The notes under the pieces were generated by a model that saw nothing but the letters and a program-made list of their open reading frames with translations, was not told the DNA's origin and did not search any database. Position numbers and translations under genes: made by a program. Below, piece by piece: positions 45,601-54,322 of a stretch of 64,000 nt of DNA. Position 1 is the first letter of the stretch; the number at the start of each line of letters is the position of its first letter. This DNA comes from Monocercomonoides exilis (Eukaryota; Preaxostyla; Oxymonadida; Polymastigidae): assembly GCA_001643675.2 (NCBI GenBank), contig LSRY02000018.1, positions 62,001 to 126,000 of the forward strand. Reading direction: 5' to 3'.

Positions 45601-47417
45601 ATCCACTTGTTTTCATTAAAATTGTATAAGTAACACACTCTCTTCTCATTTGTATTCGTTGTATACGATTCATGGAAAGGATTTTTCGATGAAAAGAGAT
45701 TGCGTTTATCTGAAAAAATCACATCGTGGCCATATGGAGTGGTATTCGTACACATGCAATCATGAAAGAAGAAGAAATAACAATAAATGTTGTTGCTTGG
45801 AGCTATTTTTTGATTTGGCCGAAAATCCAATCCTCCTCCATATATCGCAGCCTTGCAAGAAATAAACTGAATGCTCCTCATTTTGAATGCAGCTGAAACA
45901 GCTCGACAACACATCCCTCCGCCAATTTGATTTTTAAGCTCGCATGAAATGAAACTGCAGTCAAATACATATGCGCTCTCCCCTCCTCCATTTTCTTCCC
46001 CTATACATCCTGCTCCCGAAACATTAAAAGTGTCAAGATCAAGACCTCCTCCATAATAAACTGCTTCGCAATTTTGGAATTCACATCCACTGATTCTTAC
46101 ACACTGCGAAATCAAGCAAATATCCATTCCTCCACCAGCCCAAATTTGCGCAGTGCACGAGTTGAAGGTGTTGTTCTCAATTTCAACGATTTTGATTTTC
46201 CCACATGACATTCCACCTCCACGATTGTATGCAAAACAGTTGTTGAATGCACAATGTGAAACGGAAAGAGTTCCGTTCTGCAGATCGAACATGAAAATAG
46301 CCCCACCATTCGAAGCACCATCGGTGTCATCTTTAATTTCTCCTGTTGTCTTTGAACCGTTCCATTCGCACCAAATGAATGTATTTGCTCCATTGTCCGT
46401 CTGATTCTGTCTCCCTGGAGTCAACTTTCCATCTGAAGTTCCTTCATATTTCACATTTCTTGTCCGACAACATCCGATGAATGAGGAATTCGAGGCTGTC
46501 AAAGAAGAAAAAGGGTTATTGAGTGAGGGAACAATCCCACCATTATACACATCGCAAACCGATGAGAACGAGCAGCTGCTCATCAGACATAATGTTTCAT
46601 AAAAGGAAGTGGATGAAGATGAACAATCTGAAGTCGCTGTTGAAATGTTGAAAAATGTCAGATGAGTGAGTGAAACAAGAGGAATAGAAGGCGATGAGAT
46701 GAATGGTGCTGAGGAAACACAAAAAGAAGAGAAATGAGAAGAACTCACAGAAACAAAACATTTTCCAGAATATTTCCCTTCCAAGGCTTTCGAAGAAAAC
46801 AGAGAAGGAAATGCTTGCAAAAATGTGGTTGAAGATGATCTGAGTGAAATGTTGGTGAACAGCCCACAACTTCCACTCAAACAAAATGGAGATGTTTCAC
46901 TCAATGGCGCAACTTCACAATCATTCAATTCAACATGGCTCCCATGTCCTGCTTTGATAATATTTCCCCCATCATTTTGCCTCAACCCCAATGATTTGAG
47001 CTTCATCGATGAATTATGAAGAATCAAACATCCTTCAATCTCACTCTCTCCAAAATTTCTTCCCTTTTTCCACATTTCTTGCTCATCATAAATTATTGAT
47101 CCTAGCATTTTCTCACCTGAATTTTCTTCTTCTGTTCGGTTGTATCCTTCATTCAGCGTTTTAACACAATTTTTCATCCCTTTTTCGTGTTTCTCAGCTC
47201 CTTTTGTTCCATCTTCATTTCCTTTTGGAAACACTTCACACATATATTTTCCATCATTTGCGTCATTTTGGAGGATATCTTCCCAAGGGTTCTTGAGACA
47301 ATCCATATTTCGTTCATTCGTTGATTTCTCTGCTTGCTCTGCCTCAGCACTTGTGGCACCATTGCATAAGCACTGCACACATATTATGCCAATAAGCAGA
47401 CGTATTACTGACAGCAT
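39603..47417 (-). CDS. Giant receptor-like protein: pectin-lyase-like repeats, one TM segment, pseudokinase
   Basis: A single exon of 2,604 residues, ATG at 47417 and stop TGA. It starts with a signal peptide (MLSVIRLLIGIICVQCLCNG). The ectodomain of about 2,250 residues has many NxS/T sites and recurrent short strands with GGG motifs (NGGAIFMFDL, YNRGGGMSCG, NGNGGGIKVEL, GKGGGGLSVSL), typical of right-handed beta-helix folds. Membrane segment at about 2274-2297 (LFAFIGCIVIVIILLFVIVV), a basic stop-transfer, a coiled juxtamembrane stretch, then a kinase-like domain to the end. The C-lobe is recognisable (RWKAPEA, VFTLGLILHEMTTGEVPL, LMEKMWMDEPNERLTFAEVK), but no glycine loop, HRD or DFG is visible, so it should lack catalysis. 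Expanded families of this form occur in oxymonads. Probably a surface sensor or adhesion protein. Confidence 0.88.
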   Translation of the reverse strand: MLSVIRLLIGIICVQCLCNGATSAEAEQAEKSTNERNMDCLKNPWEDILQNDANDGKYMCEVFPKGNEDGTKGAEKHEKGMKNCVKTLNEGYNRTEEENSGEKMLGSIIYDEQEMWKKGRNFGESEIEGCLILHNSSMKLKSLGLRQNDGGNIIKAGHGSHVELNDCEVAPLSETSPFCLSGSCGLFTNISLRSSSTTFLQAFPSLFSSKALEGKYSGKCFVSVSSSHFSSFCVSSAPFISSPSIPLVSLTHLTFFNISTATSDCSSSSTSFYETLCLMSSCSFSSVCDVYNGGIVPSLNNPFSSLTASNSSFIGCCRTRNVKYEGTSDGKLTPGRQNQTDNGANTFIWCEWNGSKTTGEIKDDTDGASNGGAIFMFDLQNGTLSVSHCAFNNCFAYNRGGGMSCGKIKIVEIENNTFNSCTAQIWAGGGMDICLISQCVRISGCEFQNCEAVYYGGGLDLDTFNVSGAGCIGEENGGGESAYVFDCSFISCELKNQIGGGMCCRAVSAAFKMRSIQFISCKAAIYGGGLDFRPNQKIAPSNNIYCYFFFFHDCMCTNTTPYGHDVIFSDKRNLFSSKNPFHESYTTNTNEKRVCYLYNFNENKWIYEHIEKKDWLKEGMKDRYVGVRGSDSNALCGMNESAPCLTVGHAVESSIAQLSTSITVLDGNHQSEISTINIEDKIICVVGNGREESMIGTKSLSLSSTTLFSVASGQLEVGHVGIDHNATRDSSPSVFVVSDGSGLLSLEDVVILSSVNGESEITASIFVIALSQLRMSDVEIENMTMTQPLFEEPSTEESTSGESLLGNVTIRNVNRTTEGDGVVMAKSVKEGETFVVWNTTIEECECVNGNGGGIKVELSSSTSKVLIGDSISHSGGTTSFNQCKCRGYGGGVMLNLADDSFDFEITTASFDGCAATLGGKNVFVEAQDLSAVINSTSIGFNPVVEVNKADLSELCGRERGKTELIVPLVVFLRAFSSPAYVSGREQGSEFRLCGYEDFPCRTIEEASEYRYLSSERMIRLTNTFSFDEEVELNKESYEIDSCDEDVGLKVGGIETKTQEALVMNSVSSTLKGILFELGGSIGEHSSFIHSSGGTLRFADCGMKMGSGVDSANYSFVSASGGKVEIVGMSCGGNVGEVRFVGNVIVVNGSCECLMDEVIMNQTISNGVSGLIEIATSSSATIQNCSITNCDLPSCGAIQVERCSSTTLKNTSFENITRGKGDGGSLCVSPDDDGTKDTIRVENCSFASCEVNENGKGGGGLSVSLDNPSELYVSSTRFEKCCASSTSGSEGKGGGMMLSMADGDAKFELSGNLIFDQNKAEYGRNMFILANDLNTSVTNDSFKFNYLTMKDDKTLFVGSDNNHQEKDLFMFLIPFSSFELFFSSEGFDVARCGSEEEPCFTMWKGMENMKKEIGKKTIQIEGSTIIRDSFNMSNYKIKKDSKMGEENVKAILNFEKAIGSQLEYFMVNNVHLELINIQLHLSTGFDNSAKTIITNKNGELVITGCSFHSEAGVNNGFDCVFVDAIGGSVEVNDLSMESCNVGNSIFAIHDAGITCQLKNVRVESLNESGGCLLLIKGSELTTKINEGGVEMSLNIDNSSFSGVKRSDNGASILESMSEKKICLVVNSSNITEDKAETSEKGGAIFFTLGTSGSMKMIESTITHCSCSNSTGRGGGVYLATKERGELNFSFVGMKFSANTAKVGNDIFIECFNISSQINESQFQFDLREGYYTRGNAIYGIDSCDFPRDTDLIGLVTIHQSDTIVVSSVNGSDEKQCGANSLPCYSIDYGLMHLTSDFMSLMFIVEESVIGGEINLEEMSLSSKSREVCKVEVETEIERAKEALITTTGTVSLVRVNFVFDLNFNSQHESLISPEGGILEVMNCSFSSKHINEEGNAELANIPFHIINTAEGELQVDGCAISNLILQESALHLSSQLPSVVDSLTICNSTISHSLIKVFERGSLTLLNVNTENITIERNEESLISCLSMKKTIQLANCTIGGVISNNTKGKLMKLENCWDAKMDSCIFDGSSKERNEEYLNTGEEMCRWEGSLVDVVKSSVVIKDTTISNSPEGGITMSGGNVIIEKGEFLNNNPSIEGYESLRRNIICSDSGTLNVMSLKGGDGWKDNTSLWMLNEVCSFEGIVSERDSSFFIPVLESVEAKEETDRMKLTFKGLLFVPCNLSFSVVKRKGEEKEIEKHDFDTNGFLSEREIEGSVAKDLISSCGDEMEVSVHILFGNAESPSSTQSFILKNANITPPKGDEIISKGEDKIEWSLFAFIGCIVIVIILLFVIVVMTVVQRRKLKETEKKVERERLENEQIMEKIEKRRRENNGGSFEMSEMPSTLLEGMTSQIPLLIENDEDLPEPPSMCNDEILNENDLPDLESSLPFSEDGFVSGIPRSHSFNVISSKKPFREKEKKNIKTLHSVIHSVQGDFTLGTRAMDVVDGKEVVIAVAGLFEHLISVGDERVEMMARQLCPYSIFVEEGNNEIFVLAEKIEDEKEKGEMKRWKAPEAGEEGIEKAVVFTLGLILHEMTTGEVPLSECDAEEAQEMMRDGVRPLAEGIEGEDLVELMEKMWMDEPNERLTFAEVKESLRELIENDVWTQ

Positions 47418-48855
47418 GGGGATCTATCCACACGAAGAAGTTGCTTTCTTTTTTTTCTTCGTTTTGGCTTTATTAGTATGGGCACAAATCAACAAAAAAA
47501 ATATTTCTTTTTTTCTATTTTTATTTGTTCTTGGAGATATTGTATTTGCTTTTTATTTATGATTAATTGTGATTGGTTTTTGATGTGTTTCAATATCTTG
47601 TTTGTTTGATCCTGAGAATAATACAAAATGAATTGTTCGAAATAATTGATATTTTGAATTTTTCATGACAACGTTGAGAAATGTGATAAAAATTTGCAGA
47701 GATGCAATAGAATTTAATTCATAGCGTATGATTCGGATGAACATATTTCTTTCAAAGCAACTGTTCGAAATTCATTTTTTTATTTAACTTTCATTTATCC
47801 TGTGAATTAAAGAGGTGTGAGTGATGAAAATATTGCTTCTCTTTCACACATATTTTTTCCTTGTGTTTGTTTGTCTTTTTTGAAGTTCTTTATTGTTATC
47901 TTCAGATCCATTGAGTTATTAATGAAATTGATATTTTTTGATTGATATTTTGGATGAAATGGACATTATGATTCAAAGAAATGGGGTTTGTGCATTCTTT
48001 TAATTAATGGAGTGGCACGGGTTATTTTGTTACTGTTTTGATTTATTTTGTGTATTTGTCTGAAAGAGACACAACTTTTATCGTTTGAGAGTTTTCAAAT
48101 GGATGAAATGGCTGAAAAAGAGAGAATTTTTTGAAAGGCTTTGACATTTCAGTTATGGATATATTTTTCATTAAATATGAGACTATCGTCTGTTTGATTT
48201 GAATATTTCATCTTTTTTAGAAATTTTTTCAAATTGTGATTTCACAATCTTATTTTATCTTCATGTTCTTTTCAGGGCAATGGAAGTTCAGATGCAAAAG
48301 CCAAAGGTTTTTTATTTATATTGACAGATTTCTGTTTGGTTGAAGATTTTTTTAAATCTGGTAGAAAGACAAAGAATAATTGTAGAGCAGAGAAAGACAT
48401 TTGAAGAAAAGAGATTGCGATGAGCCTTGGAAAAAGAAATGTGAAAATAATACACAAAAGGGCAGAATCAGATGGAAGGACAATTATTCATTTCATGCGG
48501 TGCTTGAGGACTGAATTGAATGGTTGAGACAATTCTGAGTGGGAATGGAATTGATGTTGATGATGATTGAAGAAGGGAACAGGCAACAGCATTGCTTGGA
48601 AGTGAAGAGATAGATAAGAGAGGAAAAAAGATCGATTTGGCCGAGAAAGAAGGAATTGAAGAAAAAAGATTATTTTAGCGAATATGTTAATTTGTGAATG
48701 TGACAAAGTTCCACTGGAAAGGAAAAGAGGAAATCAAAGAACTGCTGAAGTTTTTCTTCTTCAAACATCATCAGACTTTTCTCATGAAATCTTCATCAAC
48801 TCCATCAACTTGGAATGAAAAGTCTCAAATACCTCTTTTTCTTCATCTTCAACAG
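47418..48855. other. Intergenic or intronic AT-rich DNA with a possible micro-exon
   Basis: Mostly AT-rich without long frames. A candidate exon lies at 48277-48307 (after CTTTTCAG; reads GNGSSDAKAK; before GTTTTTT), which could be a 5' exon of the downstream gene copy 2. No further exon can be defended. Confidence 0.3.
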
Positions 48856-50160
48856 GATGCCGAAAACAACAGGAACCACTCAATCATCCTTCAGTGCCCT
48901 TTGGATACCCTCCATTTTACCCATTTCTTATCCCTCCTCCGTTTTTGCCTTCACCTCAGCATCAGCAGAAGACACAGCAGAATGAATCGAAGAAGACACA
49001 GAAATCTCCTAACATTGAAGAAAAAGAAGAAGGAGAAGGAGAAGAAGGAAGGAATTCGCTGAATGGAAAAGGAAGTGCCACTTGTGATTTGTTTGGTCAA
49101 GAGCATTCTTCGAAGCTGCAGAAGAATCCAAAAGATAGGAAAGTTGACAATTCCAAAAAAGATGGGATGAAACAGACAAGAAGGGAAGGCAATATCGAAG
49201 ATGAATTGGTTGCTGAGCTGAATGATGGTTCAACAGAAGAAGAAGAAGAAGATGATGATGAAAGGGTTGGAGAAGAGAAAGAGATTGAGAAGTTTTTTCC
49301 TTGTGAAAATGAGAAGAAATTCAAGACGAAAATGAAATGCAACATGAGACATCAGAAAACGAGGAAGAATTTCGAGGGGAAGATGAAACAGACAGAACAA
49401 AAGAAGAAGAAGAAGAAGAAGAAGAATTCCAAGAGGGAAAACCAAAGTCAGCTGAAAAGAAGACATTTCTGTTTGGGTTTGACAGCCAGTCTGGAGGAAG
49501 GATGGCATTTGACGACAGACTGGAAGAGGAAAGAAGATGGAAAGAGGAGAAAGACAGGCTGGATGAGGCAGACATGAGTGAAGCAACAGACATTTCACAG
49601 AAACAACAGAGACAGGGAGATTTGGATGAAAAGACAAGAATTCGTCAACATTCCAGCATATTTGAATCCAGAAAGAGGCAAAAAGCACCTGAAGACAGAG
49701 CCTTTGACAGAAACTCTGTGTTTTTGACATCGTATTCGCGACTTGCCTCAGCTTCGTCTGGCCTTGCCATTCCATCAGCATCTGAGAATGGCAGAGGAAA
49801 GGAAGGGAGAAGAACAGACAGTCAGTTCAATAGAGATGATATCAATCATTTTTCATCATCATCATCAGTTTCTTCTTCTTCTCTCCAATCTCCCCATCTG
49901 CACAAAACACACGCCTCCCCTCGCTCTTCGTTGCTTTCAGTTGAAGACCCAATTCTGTCCATGACTCTGCCTTCGCATTCTGGAAGTGAGCTTCTTCGGA
50001 TGAAAGAGAAGCAACAACAAACAGCTGGCTCTTCCTCCACTTCATCTTCTCCCTCCTCTTCCTCTTTCAACAGCTCTTCCATTTCGCCTCTCGAAGAAGA
50101 TGCCTTTTTCAGAGCAGTCAAACATCACCCTCCTCCAGCTGATCTTTTCTTTCACTCGCA
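48856..50160 (+). pseudogene. Frameshifted paralogue (copy 2) of the acidic/Ser-rich gene
   Basis: From an acceptor at 48855 the frame reads a Pro-rich start (HPSVPFGYPPFYPFLIPPPF), a Lys/Glu segment and the acidic block EEKEIEKFFPCENE. There a base present in copy 1 (GAGGAAGAAAC) is missing (GAGAAGAAAT, about 49308-49318), and the conserved core continues in another frame (MQHETSENEEEFRGEDE, KTFLFGFDSQSGGRMAFDDR, FLTSYSRLASASSGLAIPSA). Similarity to copy 1 runs from about 49243 to 50165 against 22985 to 23935 and stops abruptly after DLFFHSQ. Most differences are silent or conservative. It is therefore either a pseudogene or a gene with a sequencing error at the shift. Confidence 0.65.
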
Positions 50161-50204
50161 AAGAAAGAAACACAACATTAATTCTTTTCTTTTGCTTTTC
50201 TGTT

Positions 50205-51336
50205 CACTGCCAGAACAGCCGTCGGGACAGACAACGAATATCTGCAAATGGGGTGTGCAGGGAAGCAGTGTATCTGATGGGAGCGACACACCCAATGTTG
50301 CAGGAGTTTGCGATTATGGATGTGGCGGAGATACAGGATGTGAAGCCACTGTGTGTTCTGTCTGGGATGGAAGTGTATTTTGTTTGGGAAGAGTGTGGCA
50401 ATTCGATGAACGAGATGCTTATGAAGTTCATAGGCATCCAGTCGATGGCGCTGCCTCAACTGAAATGGGAATGTTGAAGCGATGATTGAGGAGATTGTGA
50501 AAATGGAGATGTGAATGGAAATGAAGAGGAGGGGATGGAAGGGCTGATGGAGATGAAGGTTGCAGAGAAGGATGAGAAGAAGGGATGTTGTGGCAGCAGA
50601 GGATGAAAGAGTGCAGGAAATGGGGCGATTGAGGAGGAAGGGGGAGAATAAGAGGAAAGAGGGAGAAAGTGAAAGTGAATGAGGCAGCCAGCTGTTGTTG
50701 ATACTGGGAGAGGGAACATAAATGAGCAGTGCATCAAAAATGATCACTTCAAACAAATCAACAGCTGCTCAAATGCCAACAAAGGCAGTTTTGGTGGTGG
50801 AAGGCAATTTATTCAGACAATTGGGTTGACAGAGAGAGAGAGAGAAGAAAGGCAAGAATGAAACACAATTTTTTGTGGAGCTGCATTGTTATCTTTGCTC
50901 TCTGAAGCATTTCCTGTGCTGTCTCTTGAGAAGACTTCTCCTCCTTATTCTCCTTCTCCTTCACTTTATTGTGATTGAAATGACGATGATGAAGGAGAAT
51001 TGTTTGATTCAATCCAATGAAATATGTATTAATCTCCTTTTTCTTCCTCTTTTTCTTCTTTTAGTGTTCAAAGACTCTGAAATGTGTGTGTGAGGTGGAT
51101 GACAGCATTCTGTGGAGCATGGTGATAGTAGATGCTTCTCTGTGTGCGATGGATGTGCATATGTTGCAACTCAAAGCACATATGTTGATCAATCAATTTC
51201 CACTATCGATCTGGATATTAATGGAGAAAGGGATGTGCTGTGGGATTCTGTTCGGACAGCAATTTGTGTGGCTGGCGGGAGAGAGGAAGGAGAAGAAACG
51301 AAAATTCAGATGAGCAGAAGTTTAAGTCAGTGAAAA
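50205..51336 (+). other. Exon-like segments downstream of copy 2, family unknown
   Basis: After a good acceptor (TTCACTGCCAG, 50215) there is a GC-richer segment to about 50483 that is open in two frames. One reads FAIMDVAEIQDVKPLCVLSG, the other CSVWDGSVFCLGRVWQFDER. A second segment, 51079-51330, contains GCAYVATQSTYVDQSISTID and DVLWDSVRTAICVAGG, which look translated. Splice sites joining them are ambiguous and I recognise no domain. Antisense frames in this area are pyrimidine-rich shadows. Confidence 0.3.
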
Positions 51337-52470
51337 ATATCCTTTTTTGTTTTATCTTCGCAGCAATTGAGATGGCAATGGATGCAAATAGGAAAGAACA
51401 GAACTTCATTCCATTTTGATTTGATTTGTTGTTGTTGTTGTTGTTGTTGGATTGAGAGGAATAATGAATGATGAACAGACATGCCAGCTTTCCTTTTCAC
51501 TCATTCGATCGGAAATTCACTTGTCAGATTTATTTGATCCACCAAAGCATCATCCATGTTTCCTTTTCTCATCCAAGTTGCCAAAGTCAACTTCTCCATC
51601 TTCCTCTCTCCATTTCATTTCACCCGAAATCAAATGCATTTTCTTTTCAAAAAGTGATTGAAAAGAGTCACAAAAAAGGAGTGAGCATCAGCATCTGCTG
51701 CCCACTCCGCCAAACAAAGAACTTGGCTGCCTCATTTTTGGAACTGATGAACAGCAACTTTCACCAAACGATCTCTTTCTTGATGTTTGATGTTGTCTGT
51801 GCAAGCTGTGCATTTTGTCTTGGACCTTTTCCATCAAGCCCAATTTGATTATTTGAAAGGTTTCATATTCTTTTGTGATTCAGCACACTCCTTGAGCCAT
51901 CCAGAAACAGATGCAAGCAATGAAAATATTTTCAAAAAAAATAAAAGAAAAAAGAAAAAGAAAAAAGATAGAAAGAAAAAGAAAAAGAAAAGAAAAGAAA
52001 CTAATTATTCAAGCTTTTGTGCAGTGTTATTATTTTTTTCTTCAATTTCAAAACAACAAATCCACTCCATTCCAGAATTAAGATTGTTCACTGTTTTCAG
52101 TTTGAAATACTTTCTGTATTTCTGATTTGGAAATTGTTGCTCCATGAAGCATTGCGAATCAAAAGTTGTTTTCCATTTCATGATTTTGAGTAATTATATG
52201 TTCGATCAAAAAGAAACAAAAGATTGGCATATCTTGGCTGCCACTGCCAAGTCAAGTTTTTTCTTTGCCGTTTCCATTTCTTGACTAGTTTTTGTGTGGT
52301 GAAGCAATTGGGATTAACAAAATATCGTTTTGATTTTGCGAGATAACCAACAAAGTTTGTGGTTTTCGATTATTGTGTGGATTGATGAGCCGTATTAAAT
52401 TGAACACTTTCAACAATTAAAAGAATGAGATCAAGCACTTGTAAAAGAATTGATAACGGACATGTGAAGA
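51337..52470. other. Region with unassigned exon-like frames
   Basis: 51452-51661 and 51660-51790 on the plus strand are protein-like (IHLSDLFDPPKHHPCFLF, NKELGCLIFGTDEQQLSPND) and could be the last exons of the copy 2 transcript. 51850-52470 is AT-rich with an A/G-rich run at 51930-52000 and no supported gene. Confidence 0.3.
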
Positions 52471-52477
52471 AGACATT

Positions 52478-53892
52478 CCGAAAGAAGTTTACAAGTTCGA
52501 AAGTATTTAATTTTTGATATTTGAAATGTAATATTTATTGATGATTTTATAGAGATGCTAGGTGAACTTGAATGCTGCGACAAATCAAAAAAGAAGCAAA
52601 TAATCGAAGAAATGAACGAATTGCTTGGTAAAATGGATAAAGAAGAATTTGAATCGACCTTCAATGAAGATCTATTCGATGATGTGGACTCCATGATTGA
52701 AGAAAAGAATCTGTCCAATGGAATCGCAGCTATGCTGTTGAAGGAGATTGGATATCAAAAAAATTTGAGAATTTCTTCGAATGCTTCTTTTAAATATTCC
52801 GTGCTGAAACTAACGCTTGAAGAGATAATTACGAAGGAAGAAAGAAAATGCAAAGAAAAATACGGATGGCTTGTTGTTGATATTTGCGAATGTTATCTTC
52901 TTCTGCGCAATGACTATCATTATTTGCCCGAAGAAACAGTGTCTGTTTGTGTGCCTTGCCTTCTTGAAGTAGCAATGAACAAAGATAGAAGCGAAAAAAC
53001 GCAAAAGAAAGTGGAACTTGCTCTGATGGCTTTAGGCAACGTAGGGCATTTAGTGGTATTAAGATTTTTGAATAATTTTTGAATAATTTATAATATCATT
53101 AATTGAATGTTGAATTTTTTGCAAAAGAAAATAGAGAGAGCACTTTATTTGAAAGAGATTACAGAAATCATCAAATATCACCAAGAGCATCGAAATCTGA
53201 CTCATCTGGCATACCAATCAGCGTGGAATTTTTTGATAGATAGATTATGCAATGCAAAAAGTTTGGAAACATTGATTTCGAAAAAACTGAATTTTGCGAG
53301 AGAGGCAATACAAGAACTGGAAGAGATGTCAAAGCGCGTGGATTGGAGGGTCGAAGGGAAAACGGAAGAAGACGGAAAAATAAAAGAAGTGCAGATCATT
53401 TTGAAATGGATTTATACCATTAATGCGTTTTTTGTGTTTTTTAAAACGTGGAAAGAGGAATATGTAGAATTGTTTCACTTGCTTGTCGAGATGTGCAGAT
53501 CATCACGGACATTTAAGCAAGGAATAACAGAAAAGTTTATAATCCTTTTTCAGATAACAGCACATATGGATGCTGTTAGTGTTTACGCTTTGCTGAAGTG
53601 TGGAGCATATGATCAGATTTCAGAAGAAATTCGGCTGCCAACAATGGAAGACGAAATTGCACAAAAATGCTTAGAGGGCTTTTCGGATCTTTCGAAAAGG
53701 ATGAAAGGAAAAATGACCAATGAAGTTGACGAAATGAAAATAAAGGAGATCAAACGAGAAATGTTTGATAGGCTTGAAGAAGAAGGTCATGAAGATATGA
53801 TCACAAGTTTTCATCCAATAATTCCTTTTCTTTTTAAAAAATATCTAACTGAATTTTCAATAAATTTAGCAGATTATTTTGTGAATGTTTGA
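52478..53892 (+). CDS. Helical repeat protein of an oxymonad-type family, 5' end missing
   Basis: Three exons in phase: up to 52502 (EEDIPKEVYKFE), 52553-53055 and 53128-53892. Introns start GTATTT and GTATTA and end ATAG and AAAAG. The product is over 430 residues, nearly all helical, with KMLGELECCDKSKKKQIIEE near the start, ALMALGNVGHLV at the second junction, and LYLKEITEIIKYHQEHRNLT, AYQSAWNFLIDRL and FAREAIQELEEMSKRVDW after it. I recall this pattern from large families in oxymonad genomes, where it resembles ARM/HEAT-type solenoids; that is memory, not a search. No ATG is in frame before the first exon, so an upstream exon or a 5' truncation must be assumed. Function unknown. Confidence 0.72.
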
Positions 53893-54322
53893 ATCCACGG
53901 AGCATTTTTATCTCAACTTTTCTTTTATAGGGAAATTTTTTAAAAAAACAAAAGCATTTCATTTCTTTATTTATCTTTTTGTTCGCAATTCCAAAAATAA
54001 AAAAGTTGAAGAAAACATTTTATAACATGATTATTTTTTATTGAAAAAATAAAGGAATGTTTTGTTTGATTTCAAAAAGGATCATCCATCGTTAAAAATT
54101 CTTACCCATATTAAAATAGTTAATTAATATTTTTGTTTTTTAAATGATTGCAAAGGATACATAAAAGAAAATTCGTGTGCAATTGAATTTCTTTACATGC
54201 ATTGAAAATTGTATTCAATCAAGTACCTTCGTTTATCTGTTTTTCGATGTTCCAAATGATCCTTCTGTAGAATTACGAACAGTTACTTTTTCAAAACTTT
54301 TTAGCTCTCAAGTTTTTTTTTA
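53893..54322. other. AT-rich intergenic region
   Basis: Between the TGA of the helical protein and the ATG of the giant phosphatase gene. No frame or repeat of note; it should contain the promoter of the downstream gene. Confidence 0.5.

Noticed and set aside
52238-52262. Short hairpin CTTGGC...GCCAAG, considered as tRNA or small RNA
   Set aside because: Only a 6-bp stem, with no cloverleaf or conserved tRNA boxes. I found no tRNA or rRNA gene in the window.
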